DNA of 64,000 nt from Rhizobium leucaenae USDA 9039 (GTDB taxonomy: Bacteria; Pseudomonadota; Alphaproteobacteria; Rhizobiales; Rhizobiaceae): the NCBI RefSeq assembly GCF_000426285.1, contig NZ_AUFB01000008.1, positions 186,001-250,000 on the forward strand. The letters run 5' to 3'. Within the stretch, counting starts at the first letter, position 1. Every line of letters starts with the position of its first letter. Of the stretch, positions 45,812-58,523 are shown in pieces. The position numbers were made by a program, and so were the translations under genes. The notes beneath the pieces were generated by a model. That model was given only the letters and a program-made list of their open reading frames with translations. It was not told the DNA's origin and did not search any database.

Positions 45812-46848
45812 GACGCACGCTGGAACCGGTAGAGAATGATCGAGAAAATGGGCACGCCCACCAGTGCCGTGACAACGCCGATCGGCAGCACCTGATGCGG
45901 AACGAGGACACGCGACGCTATATCCGCAAGTACCATGAGGATCGCGCCTGCCACGGCGCAGGTCGGAAGCAGACGGATATGCAGCGGCCCGACGAGAAAG
46001 CGTGCCGCATGCGGCACAACGAGGCCGAAAAAACCGATCGAGCCCACGATGCTGACGATCGTCGCCGTCATCATTGCCGTCAGAATGAACAGCACGATCC
46101 GTGCTCTGGCGACATTGACGCCGAGCGAGGATGCCGCTTCGTCGCCGAAGGCAAAGGCATCCAGCACGCGGGCATAAAACAGGCAGGCGACGAGCCCGAA
46201 GCCGACGACGATCGAGACCAGCATGAATTCCGGCCACCGCACGCCGCCGAAACTGCCAAGCAGCCAGAACATCACATCGCGGGCTTGCTGCGCATTGCCC
46301 GACGTCGTCACGATGTAGGAGGTCGCGGCATTAAAGAGCTGCGATGTGGCGACACCGGCAAGGATTGTGCGGTCGGCGCCGCCACGCGTGCCGTTCGACA
46401 GCAAGGCCACCAGGAGGAAAGCCGCGAAGGCGCCGGCAAAAGCCCCGGCAGATAGGGATACGGCGCCCGCGCCGACGCCGAGGATGACAATCGCGACGGC
46501 GCCGGTAGACGCGCCGGCCGAGATGCCGAGAACATAGGGTTCGGCAAGCGGGTTGCGCAGCAGCGACTGCATGATCGCGCCTGAAAGCGCCAGGCCTGCG
46601 CCGCAGAAGACCGCCACCAGCGCCCGGCTGAGACGGTAATCCCAAATGACCGCCTCATGGATTTTGTTGAGCTCCACCGCCGTCCATCCGATTCGATTGG
46701 TAACAGCAGAAAAGGTGGTGGCGAGCGGGATCGGCAGATCGCCGATCCCGACGCTGATCCCAACAACCAGACCGATGGCGGCGAATGAAATCAGCAGCAG
46801 AAAGCCGAAGGCGGAAAACTGCTGAAGAGGACGATGTGTTTCGGTCAC
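45808..46848 (-). CDS. FecCD-family ABC transporter permease
   Basis: 346 residues from a GTG at 46848 that overlaps the binding-protein stop by four bases. About nine to ten TM helices are present, with DYRLSRALVAVFCGAGLALSG, RNPLAEPYVLGISAGAS and SIGFFGLVVPHAAR (the coupling-helix region), all characteristic of BtuC/FecCD. It forms a homodimeric channel for a siderophore, haem or corrinoid. The surrounding genes give all three importer parts; an outer-membrane TonB receptor is not in the window. Confidence 0.93.
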   Translation of the reverse strand: MTETHRPLQQFSAFGFLLLISFAAIGLVVGISVGIGDLPIPLATTFSAVTNRIGWTAVELNKIHEAVIWDYRLSRALVAVFCGAGLALSGAIMQSLLRNPLAEPYVLGISAGASTGAVAIVILGVGAGAVSLSAGAFAGAFAAFLLVALLSNGTRGGADRTILAGVATSQLFNAATSYIVTTSGNAQQARDVMFWLLGSFGGVRWPEFMLVSIVVGFGLVACLFYARVLDAFAFGDEAASSLGVNVARARIVLFILTAMMTATIVSIVGSIGFFGLVVPHAARFLVGPLHIRLLPTCAVAGAILMVLADIASRVLVPHQVLPIGVVTALVGVPIFSIILYRFQRAS

Positions 46849-47867
46849 TTCAGAAGACCAAGCGCCTTCAACTGGTCCGCCACCTGTTCGGCGCCATAAA
46901 CCGTCCGAACGGTCGGGTTCATGGCCTGGCCGTCCATGACGACGATCGCTTTGTTCTTGACCGCCGAGATTTGGCTGACGGCCGGATCGGTGGTCAAGAA
47001 CTTGATCTTGGCTTCGGACTTGTCGAGTTCCCAACGGTTGCGGTCGAGATTGGAGACGACGATGACGTCCGGATTGGCGGCGATGATGCTTTCCCACCCG
47101 AGCGTCGGCCATTCCGCTTCTGCCGTGACCGCATTGTGCCCGCCGAGCAGGTCGGCGATAAAGCCCGAAGCCGCATTCTTGCCGCCGAGATAGGCGTCGG
47201 CGGACGGGCTGGGGCTCGAGAACCAAAAGACGTAGGAAAGATTCTTGCCGTCTTTCGATACGCTGGAGCGAAGCGCCGCCTCACGCGCCTTGAAATCGGC
47301 AATCAGCGCCTGGCCGCGATCGGCGACGTCGAAGATTTGCGATAGTTCATCGATTTCCTTGTAGAGAAGGTCCGTGTTCCATAGCTGTGCGCGGCTGCCG
47401 TACTGGTCCTTGACCTCTTTGGTGCTGAGGCAGGTGCTGGGCGAAAGATAGGTCGGGATGCCGACCTTGTCGTAGTCCTCGCGCTTGGCAACCTTGCTGC
47501 TCGGCCCCATCAAGCTCGGCAAAGCAGCCGCTACGAAATCGGGATTCTCCGCGAGGATGGATTCGAAGGTCGGGAATTCGACCGTCAGCAGTTTCACCTT
47601 GGCATTGGCTTCAGCAAGCTGCGGCAATACCTTGCTTGGCCAGAAGGCGGTGCCGACCATCTTGTCCTGAAGGCCCAACAACAGCAGGATCTCCGCGCTG
47701 TTCTGACCAAGGCCGATCGCCCGTTCGGGCGCCTTCTGGAAGGTAACCTGCGCGCCGCAATTTTCGATGGTCAGCGGATATTTGGTGGCAGCGAATGCCG
47801 AGGCTCCGGTGAAGCTGAGCGCGGCGCAGAGGCCGGAAACGGCGAAAAGTGATTTCAATAGCGTCAC
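46845..47867 (-). CDS. ABC substrate-binding protein, iron-siderophore/BtuF type
   Basis: 340 residues. A signal peptide (MTLLKSLFAVSGLCAALSF, cleaved near ASAFA) is followed by the helical-backbone binding-protein fold: APERAIGLGQNSAEILLLLG, then NPDVIVVSNLDRNRW. Conserved acidic residues at the lobe tips (FESILAENPDF and GWESIIAANPD) fit docking to a FecCD permease. It is first in the 47867-45050 operon. The ligand may be a ferric siderophore, haem or corrinoid. I looked for RirA, Irr or Fur boxes upstream and found none convincing. Confidence 0.9.
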   Translation of the reverse strand: MTLLKSLFAVSGLCAALSFTGASAFAATKYPLTIENCGAQVTFQKAPERAIGLGQNSAEILLLLGLQDKMVGTAFWPSKVLPQLAEANAKVKLLTVEFPTFESILAENPDFVAAALPSLMGPSSKVAKREDYDKVGIPTYLSPSTCLSTKEVKDQYGSRAQLWNTDLLYKEIDELSQIFDVADRGQALIADFKAREAALRSSVSKDGKNLSYVFWFSSPSPSADAYLGGKNAASGFIADLLGGHNAVTAEAEWPTLGWESIIAANPDVIVVSNLDRNRWELDKSEAKIKFLTTDPAVSQISAVKNKAIVVMDGQAMNPTVRTVYGAEQVADQLKALGLLK

Positions 47868-48104
47868 AAGAAAGGTCCTGATTGTTCGGTAACCCGAAGG
47901 GCCGGGCGCAAATGCCGGCGGTATAGCCCCTGAGTGGCATCAAAAACAAGAGCGTTTCAGTCATATTTTTTAGGGCTGTCGGAAGCTGCTGTCAGCGTGG
48001 GCGCGAGCGAGCGTAGTCGCTATGGGAAAATGCTTCCTACGCCGCGAAACATTTCTGATACAATTGCAGCGCGCATTTGAATAGCAACCATTCTTGGCAA
48101 TGGG

Positions 48105-50675
48105 ATGGGACGCATGACCCTGGATTTCGAAGCGATCTTCAAACGGGAGTTGGCTGTCGTCAACTTCCGGCGACAGTCACTTCAAAATGGCGGAGTGGAA
48201 CCCAATCGGGCGGAACGCAGCTCCACAACTGAACGCGCAGAGAGTACGAGATTTCATATCCCCCGTCGCCCGGCGCAACTATCGCAAGACCATGCCGAGG
48301 CAGGCAAACGTGGCACCATTCGAATGGAAACCGGCAGCGACCTGACCGGGCTTTCGTTTTCCGGCGGCGGCATCCGCTCGGCCGCCTTTTGCCTCGGCGT
48401 GTCGCAGGCGCTGGATGCACTCACGCGCGACGGCGAGCCACGTGTCTTCGATGCCTTCGACTATCTCTCTACGGTGTCCGGCGGCGGCTATATTGGGACA
48501 TCGATCGTCTCCGGCATGATGCAGGAGCCCTATACCTTCCCTTTCGCCAGCAAGCTCGATTCTCAGGAAACGCCGGAAATCCAGCATCTGCGAAACTATT
48601 CGAACTTCCTCGTCCCGAACGGTACGATCGACTATCTGACGAGCTTTGCGCTTTTGATGCGCGGATTATTCGTGAACGCGCTGATCGTCCTGCCCGTCCT
48701 CCTTCTGCTTGCCGTGTTCACCGTCGCCTGCAATCCTCGCTCCACCGATCTGGGGCAGCCGGATATCCTCGGCTTTCCACTCAGCGGCGGATGGCTTCCG
48801 TTGATCACCATAAACGGCCTCGAAGCCTTCACACTGACGATCAACGTTACAGCCGTCGTCCTGGCTTTGATGTTCGTCAGCGCGATCGCAACCTCCCTAA
48901 CGTTTCAGACCAGCCGGCTCATGACGCGCGAGCGACTTGCCTGGATGCTCGGCTGGCTGGTGGCGGCTATGGCCGGTGCCTTTCTCATCGAACTGCAGCC
49001 ACTCATCCTCAGCGGCATGTTCAAAGGGGCAACGACCGCTACGGCTGAAATCGCTGGTCTCGGAAATAGCGGCATAAAGAGCGTCTTTCTGGCGATCGCG
49101 CGTATCGTACCAGCGCTTGCTAGCGTCCTGCTTCCCGCCGCCCTTGTGTTGATAGGTGCTGCTCAGAAGCTCGCGAATGTCGCAAGAGCGACGCTCGGAG
49201 AGGCGACCTGGACGGCAATGCTGCAGAAATATGCGAGCCGCGTTGCCCTCTATCTTGCGGCCTTTGTCGTGCCGCTGCTGCTGTGGGTCTCCTATCTCTA
49301 TCTCAGTTTCTGGGCGATCATGCCTGTAGCCGATCTGGCTTCCGCTCCTCGGCCGGCTCCCGTGGCTCCATCATGGCTTTCTGCCGTATCTACGCTTGCC
49401 TCGAACCATCTTCCTGTCATCGGGAGGTTAGGCGAGATCGGCTCGCTCTACCTGTGGGTCGCCTTGCTGCTTGCCTTCGTCTGCCTCTTCATCGGGCCAA
49501 ACTCTAACTCGCTCAACCAGCTTTACCGCGACCGTCTCAGCCGCGCTTTCCTGTTCGAGCGCGTGCGTCTTGGAAGCGGCAAGCCGTCGATCGATGTCGA
49601 TCGTTGGAAATTCTCGTCGTTGAAGCAGTTCGATGCCGAGAGCGGTCATTGGAACTCCGGAGCAGCCTATGCGCCCTATCTGCTCGTCAACACGACGATC
49701 AATTTGATCGCGTCGAAAGCGCTCAACAAGCGCGGCCGCAACGCCGACAATTTCATCTTCAGTCCGCTGTACATCGGCAGCCAGGCTACGCGCTATGCGG
49801 CGACGGAAGAGATGGAGGCGGCCGTTCCGTCCCTCAGCCTTGCAACGGCGATGGCCACATCCGGCGCGGCGGCGTCGGCGAACATGGGAAACCATACCGT
49901 CAGAATACTGACCTTCAGCCTTTCGCTGCTTAACGTCCGGCTCGGCTATTGGCTGGCGAATCCGGCAAAACTCGACGCTTTGCGCCACTGGTGGAACCGG
50001 CGGTGGTCGAATTTCGGTACATGGTACTTTGCCAATGAAACCGCCGGCCGTTTGGACGAGAAGAGGCTGAACGTCTATCTGACCGACGGCGGCCATATAG
50101 AAAATCTCGGCATATACGAATTGCTGCGCCGGCGCTGCAAAGTCATTCTGGCCATCGATGCCGAAGCCGATCCGAGCATGACGTTTGAATCCTTCGTGAA
50201 GCTCCAGGTCATGGCGCGCATCGATCTTGGCATTCGCATCGAGCTCCCCTGGCAGGATATCCAGAAGAGAACTCTGGAAGTGACGAGGGAGATGGCATCG
50301 AACGCAGGTGGGCCAGCACGATCCAAGGGACCGCATGCCGCCGTCGGTATCGTAGAATATGGCGAGGACGAAAAAGGCATATTGCTCTATATCAAGTCAT
50401 CGCTGACCGGCGACGAGAACGACTACATCATGGACTATAAGAGGCGGAATCCGACGTTTCCGCACGAGACCACGCTCGACCAGTTTTTCAGCGAGGAGCA
50501 GTTCGAAGTCTATCGCGCGCTCGGCTTTCACGCCGCTCATCACTTTCTGAATGGCACGAACGATTTCGCGCAGCCATCCACTATACCGGCCGGCTGGAGC
50601 GACGACCTCGTCGCAGCACTCGCATTGCTCAATATCCCGCCGCAGATGCGCGCTGCCTTCAGCGCGCGACTTTAG
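48105..50675 (+). CDS. Patatin-like phospholipase with internal six-helix membrane insertion
   Basis: 856 residues, far longer than a simple patatin (about 300). The oxyanion motif SGGGIRS is at 86-92, the nucleophile Ser125 lies in STVSGGGYIG, and the catalytic Asp661 lies in LTDGGHIENLG. Between them hydrophobic segments at about 184-209, 243-266, 277-298, 326-351, 379-406 and 446-465 form a membrane domain. The dyad is intact, so lipid acyl hydrolase activity at the inner membrane is likely. It is monocistronic, divergent from the siderophore-importer genes. ATG 48114 is an alternative start. Confidence 0.88.
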   Translation: MGRMTLDFEAIFKRELAVVNFRRQSLQNGGVEPNRAERSSTTERAESTRFHIPRRPAQLSQDHAEAGKRGTIRMETGSDLTGLSFSGGGIRSAAFCLGVSQALDALTRDGEPRVFDAFDYLSTVSGGGYIGTSIVSGMMQEPYTFPFASKLDSQETPEIQHLRNYSNFLVPNGTIDYLTSFALLMRGLFVNALIVLPVLLLLAVFTVACNPRSTDLGQPDILGFPLSGGWLPLITINGLEAFTLTINVTAVVLALMFVSAIATSLTFQTSRLMTRERLAWMLGWLVAAMAGAFLIELQPLILSGMFKGATTATAEIAGLGNSGIKSVFLAIARIVPALASVLLPAALVLIGAAQKLANVARATLGEATWTAMLQKYASRVALYLAAFVVPLLLWVSYLYLSFWAIMPVADLASAPRPAPVAPSWLSAVSTLASNHLPVIGRLGEIGSLYLWVALLLAFVCLFIGPNSNSLNQLYRDRLSRAFLFERVRLGSGKPSIDVDRWKFSSLKQFDAESGHWNSGAAYAPYLLVNTTINLIASKALNKRGRNADNFIFSPLYIGSQATRYAATEEMEAAVPSLSLATAMATSGAAASANMGNHTVRILTFSLSLLNVRLGYWLANPAKLDALRHWWNRRWSNFGTWYFANETAGRLDEKRLNVYLTDGGHIENLGIYELLRRRCKVILAIDAEADPSMTFESFVKLQVMARIDLGIRIELPWQDIQKRTLEVTREMASNAGGPARSKGPHAAVGIVEYGEDEKGILLYIKSSLTGDENDYIMDYKRRNPTFPHETTLDQFFSEEQFEVYRALGFHAAHHFLNGTNDFAQPSTIPAGWSDDLVAALALLNIPPQMRAAFSARL

Positions 50676-50696
50676 AAGCAAGCCGTGCGCCTGCCA

Positions 50697-52280
50697 TCAG
50701 GACTTGGCGGAGATCGCGCTTAGCTCCTCAAGATCCAGGTCTCGCTCCAGTTCGCGCAGTGTCTCGTCATCGATATCACCGGCCCGGTGAAGCCGTATGA
50801 GTTCGCGGCGCCCGGTAGCAACCGCTTCGAGAACAACAACGAAATGCGCCTGGAGCATGGGCGAGTATTGTTCCGTGCGCGCTGCATAGTCGACGATTGC
50901 AACGGCTCTGCGCTGATATCGCTCCAGCAGTTGCGGATGAATGAGTTTCCCTTCGCCGTCATAGGCCAGTCCTTTGACGGTCGCAAATTGCGCCTGGGCC
51001 ATGGCAGCTTCGGCTTGACTCATGGTGAAGCGCGCCTTTTCCGACTCCGGCTCCGTTAGCCTCGCCCAGGTGATTACCTGCCCAAGCGTCGTCCCTTGGA
51101 TAAGCACGGTTCCGACAATGACGGCGAACGACGTCACCAGGATAAAGTCGCGACCGGGGAAGCCCTCGGGCACGCTCAGCGCGAGCGCCAGAGTGACGAC
51201 GCCACGAACGCCCGCCCAGCTTATGACGGTAACCCCGCGGATACCGAGCGGCGTATATCGATCGAGCCCCAAAATGTTGCAAAGCTTGATCACAAGGTCG
51301 GATCCGAAGACCCAGCCGAAGCGCGCCAGGGTGAGTGCAATCAGGATTACCAGTATGGGCAATCCCATCGTTGCGGTCACTACGCCAAAGCCGCCGCCAC
51401 GTTCGACAACACCCCGCAGCGACAATCCGATCAAAACGAAAACCGCGGCTTCCATCAGAAAGACGATCACGGTCCAGAACGACGTGCCGCGCATGCGTGT
51501 TGAGGCGGAAAAGACGGTATGTTGGTGCCAGCTCGCGATCAGGCCTGTGGTCACCGTTGCGATGACGCCGGAAACATGGATTTGTTCGCCAAGCAGATAA
51601 GAGGTCCAAGCCAACAGCGTCGTGGCAGCGATCATCAGATATTCATCGCGCAACCGCTTTACGAATAGGACCCAGATTGTCCCGACGACGATGCCGACAA
51701 CGGCGCCGCCTGCCGCCAAGAGCAAAAAGCTTCCCGCCGCATCGACAGTGCTGAAAGCACCGGTGACACCGGCAGCGACGGCGAGGCGGAAGAGCACCAG
51801 ACCGCTAGCGTCATTGAGCAGGCTTTCGCCTTCGAGCAGGATTTGCAGGCGCCGGGGCAATTTCACCCTTTGCAGGACGGCGCGGGCGGAAATTGCGTCG
51901 GGCGGCGAAACGATCGCGCCGAGCGCCGCGCACGCTGCCCAGGGCAGCGATGGAAAGAGGAGATGGGTTACGACAGCCAAGACGGCGCATGTGAAAAACA
52001 CCGCGCCGATGGCGAGCGAGGCAATGCCGATCATGTGACGGCGCAATGGACGAAGCGCAATAAACCAGGCACCGTCCATAAGCAGCGGCGGAAGAAAGAT
52101 GACGAGCACCAAACCGGGGTCGACTGCGATTGCGGGCAGCCCAGGCAGGAAGGCAAGCATTGCGCCCCCGGCAAGCAGCGCCACCGACGGCGGCAGTCCG
52201 AACCTGTGGGCGGCATAATGCAGCGCGATGATCGCTACGAACATGCCGATAACGAGTTCGAACAAATGTGTGGGGTCCAT
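50697..52280 (-). CDS. Na+/H+ antiporter (CPA1/NhaP-type)
   Basis: 527 residues from the ATG at 52280; the longer frame enters a region with a 17-bp palindrome. About 12 TM helices span the first 400 residues, with the ion-site motif ALGAIVSPPDAISA, LEGESLLNDASGLVLF and ISWAGVRGVVTLALAL, all CPA1 hallmarks. A C-terminal cytosolic domain of about 120 residues (EAAMAQAQFATVKGLAYD onward) probably regulates activity. It exchanges Na+ or K+ for H+ in pH and salt homeostasis. It converges with the patatin gene, 21 bp away. Confidence 0.93.
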   Translation of the reverse strand: MDPTHLFELVIGMFVAIIALHYAAHRFGLPPSVALLAGGAMLAFLPGLPAIAVDPGLVLVIFLPPLLMDGAWFIALRPLRRHMIGIASLAIGAVFFTCAVLAVVTHLLFPSLPWAACAALGAIVSPPDAISARAVLQRVKLPRRLQILLEGESLLNDASGLVLFRLAVAAGVTGAFSTVDAAGSFLLLAAGGAVVGIVVGTIWVLFVKRLRDEYLMIAATTLLAWTSYLLGEQIHVSGVIATVTTGLIASWHQHTVFSASTRMRGTSFWTVIVFLMEAAVFVLIGLSLRGVVERGGGFGVVTATMGLPILVILIALTLARFGWVFGSDLVIKLCNILGLDRYTPLGIRGVTVISWAGVRGVVTLALALSVPEGFPGRDFILVTSFAVIVGTVLIQGTTLGQVITWARLTEPESEKARFTMSQAEAAMAQAQFATVKGLAYDGEGKLIHPQLLERYQRRAVAIVDYAARTEQYSPMLQAHFVVVLEAVATGRRELIRLHRAGDIDDETLRELERDLDLEELSAISAKS

Positions 52281-52651
52281 GCGCCTGCGCCCTGATAGAG
52301 TTTTTGCTGAAATAGGCTCTATTACAAAGCGCGTTTCGTCGAAACGCAATTGCCCAAACATCGTGGCCCACAATGAGGGGACCTGGATCGCCCGTGCGTA
52401 CGCGGCCTTAGACAGTTGCTGGCGACCGAAGCGCGTCGGATGGGCATTTGACCGCACCTTCACCGCATTGAATCCGAGCGACGATCAACCGCGTGAGTCT
52501 TTCCCGCAACACCCGACGGGTAATTCGAGCCTCGAAGGGTTTCGGCTGGATTCATGCGATTCAGTCGCGGTATTCCTGGAACTGAGAGGCGATTCGAATA
52601 GGCGGGACAGCGCCGAAAGCGTCCGCCCGTATCTCCTTGGACAGGATGGTC
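52281..52651. other. Intergenic region with perfect 17-bp palindrome
   Basis: No convincing gene in this 371-bp gap. GCGTTTCG-T-CGAAACGC at 52331-52347 is a perfect inverted repeat 51 bp upstream of the antiporter start; it could be an operator or a hairpin in the antiporter leader. Confidence 0.5.
52331..52347. repeat. Perfect palindrome upstream of the antiporter gene
   Basis: Eight-base arms GCGTTTCG and CGAAACGC flank a single T. Its position relative to the minus-strand antiporter start suggests a regulator site or leader hairpin. Confidence 0.5.
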
Positions 52652-52897
52652 ATGAACGCGGACATGATAGCCGCATGGGCGGCCCAGAATGGGTTCCATT
52701 CACTCGATTCAGCGATTTTTCGCCGGCAGGACGATGCGCGCACGATCACGATCGAGATAAAGAAGATGTCGGTCGTGCTGATCGACGAAAGGCCAGGATC
52801 CCGCCCCCGTCTCATCTCGCGACTGTTCAAAGATATGCGCTCCGTAAGCGAAACTGGCCGGTTCGAAGGACTTCTGCCAGCCGGATACCTGCCATAG
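52652..52897 (+). CDS. Small hypothetical protein
   Basis: 81 residues from the ATG at 52652, with AGGA five bases upstream; an ATG at 52646 and a TTG at 52637 are in frame. The sequence MNADMIAAWAAQNGFHSLD, then FRRQDDARTITIEIKKMSVV, looks like a compact alpha/beta protein with an N-terminal helix and a strand pair. Codon use appears genuine. No function is recognised and no partner is adjacent; the flanking gaps are non-coding. Confidence 0.5.
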   Translation: MNADMIAAWAAQNGFHSLDSAIFRRQDDARTITIEIKKMSVVLIDERPGSRPRLISRLFKDMRSVSETGRFEGLLPAGYLP

Positions 52898-53440
52898 ACC
52901 TCCCTTATTGTGCGACATAGGTTCGCAGGACCGAATCTTCGGGCGTGAGCCGACGGCGGCGACTTGCCTGTGATCTCCGGAAGAACGACTGCGCCCCAGT
53001 CCCCGCGCGCGCCATGCGATGGAACAAACAGCGTCCCGCCGCGTTAAAAACGCCGGACCGATGCCGGTCAAGAGGGAGCGCCGAGGCGGGCGATGAATGG
53101 CTCAGCCGAGTCTGTCTAAGGGAAAACAAAAATCAGGCATTTATCCGCTCGCAAGAGCCTCTCGAGAGATTCCGGCCGCCATTTCCTTCAGCGCTGTCGG
53201 CAGCGGACCGGTGCGCGCGCTCGGATGTGTCAGCGTACTTTCGGGAAAATCTCCTTACCTTCCGCCGATTTCGACGCGAACCACGCGCCTGTCGAACGCA
53301 ACGGGGCGATGCCAGAATGGTCGTGCGCACAGATGGCACGGGCATTCGATTGAATGCAGTGGCGCCTCGGCATCACCTCCGCTGAGCTGGCCATCGGCGC
53401 CGGGCCTGCTGTCCACTATCGATTTTCGAGAGGATTGACG
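52898..53440. other. Intergenic region before the KaiC/hybrid-kinase cluster
   Basis: This 543-bp gap has several short overlapping frames, none convincing. It contains a perfect GGAAC-N16-CGTT element at 53021-53045. If active, it would transcribe toward the receiver gene at 53441 through a leader of about 390 nt, or a small transcript within the gap. Confidence 0.45.
53021..53045 (+). promoter_or_regulatory. EcfG-consensus promoter element
   Basis: GGAAC (53021-53025), 16 bases, and CGTT (53042-53045) match the sigma-EcfG consensus exactly on the plus strand. It lies in non-coding sequence about 395 bp upstream of the receiver-domain gene at 53441. Its distance lowers confidence that it drives that gene. 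Confidence 0.45.
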
Positions 53441-53806
53441 ATGGCATTGGAGGGGTTGCGCGTACTTCTTGTGGAAGACGAGGGTCTGATCGCAATGTTG
53501 ACCGAGGATATGCTCCAGGATCTTGGCTGTAGCGTCGCTGCCGGTGCCAGTACCGTTGCTGAGGCTATCGAGAAAGTGCAGGCAGGCGGGTTCGACCTGG
53601 CCCTGCTTGATGTCGATCTCGTCGGCAAGAAGGTCTTTCCGGTTGCTGAGCTTCTGGCGACGCAAGGCATCCCCTTCGCCTTCGCAAGCGGCTACGGGGA
53701 ATCGGCACTCCCCGAGGAATTCCGCCAAAGACCGGTGCTGCCTAAACCTTTTCATATAAACGAACTCGCAGCCGCCCTTTCGGCGGCTCTCAACGGCGAG
53801 GGCTAG
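53441..53806 (+). CDS. Single-domain response regulator (FAT GUY-type receiver)
   Basis: 121 residues from the ATG at 53441, with GAGAGGA upstream. A lone receiver domain: LLVEDEGLIAML, phosphoacceptor Asp in LALLDVDL, the segment IPFAFASGYGES, and Lys in VLPKPF. The PFxFATGYG-like motif marks the FAT GUY class, which in alphaproteobacteria often acts with HWE or HisKA2 kinases in stress and cell-cycle phosphorelays. It has no output domain. It lies 109 bp upstream of the giant hybrid kinase. Confidence 0.9.
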   Translation: MALEGLRVLLVEDEGLIAMLTEDMLQDLGCSVAAGASTVAEAIEKVQAGGFDLALLDVDLVGKKVFPVAELLATQGIPFAFASGYGESALPEEFRQRPVLPKPFHINELAAALSAALNGEG

Positions 53807-53915
53807 CAATGGCCGATCGCTCTTATCAGCGCGTGACACCATGCGTCTCGCAAAAATCAGCGCCTTCGGATCGGGGCCTTGCCGCCATCGACTTTGCCGC
53901 TCTCAGTTTAAATGA

Positions 53916-58451
<4,536 letters not shown>

Positions 58452-58523
58452 TGCCGCCAACCGCAGCTTGGCCAACTCGTCTGCAGGCATCTCTTGGCAA
58501 TGGCAGCCATGAAAGGACAACCG

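Noticed and set aside
45811..46237. Upstream extension of the siderophore ATPase frame
   Set aside because: It is an Arg-rich out-of-frame reading of the permease gene; the ATG at 45811 with a four-base overlap is the natural start.
47868..48104. Search for RirA, Irr or Fur box upstream of the siderophore-binding protein
   Set aside because: Only a TGA-N6-TCA was seen at the wrong spacing; nothing good enough to list.
52945..53438. Two overlapping plus-strand frames of 113-146 codons
   Set aside because: Composition is Arg/Ser/Pro-rich, with no ribosome site or recognisable fold; treated as non-coding.
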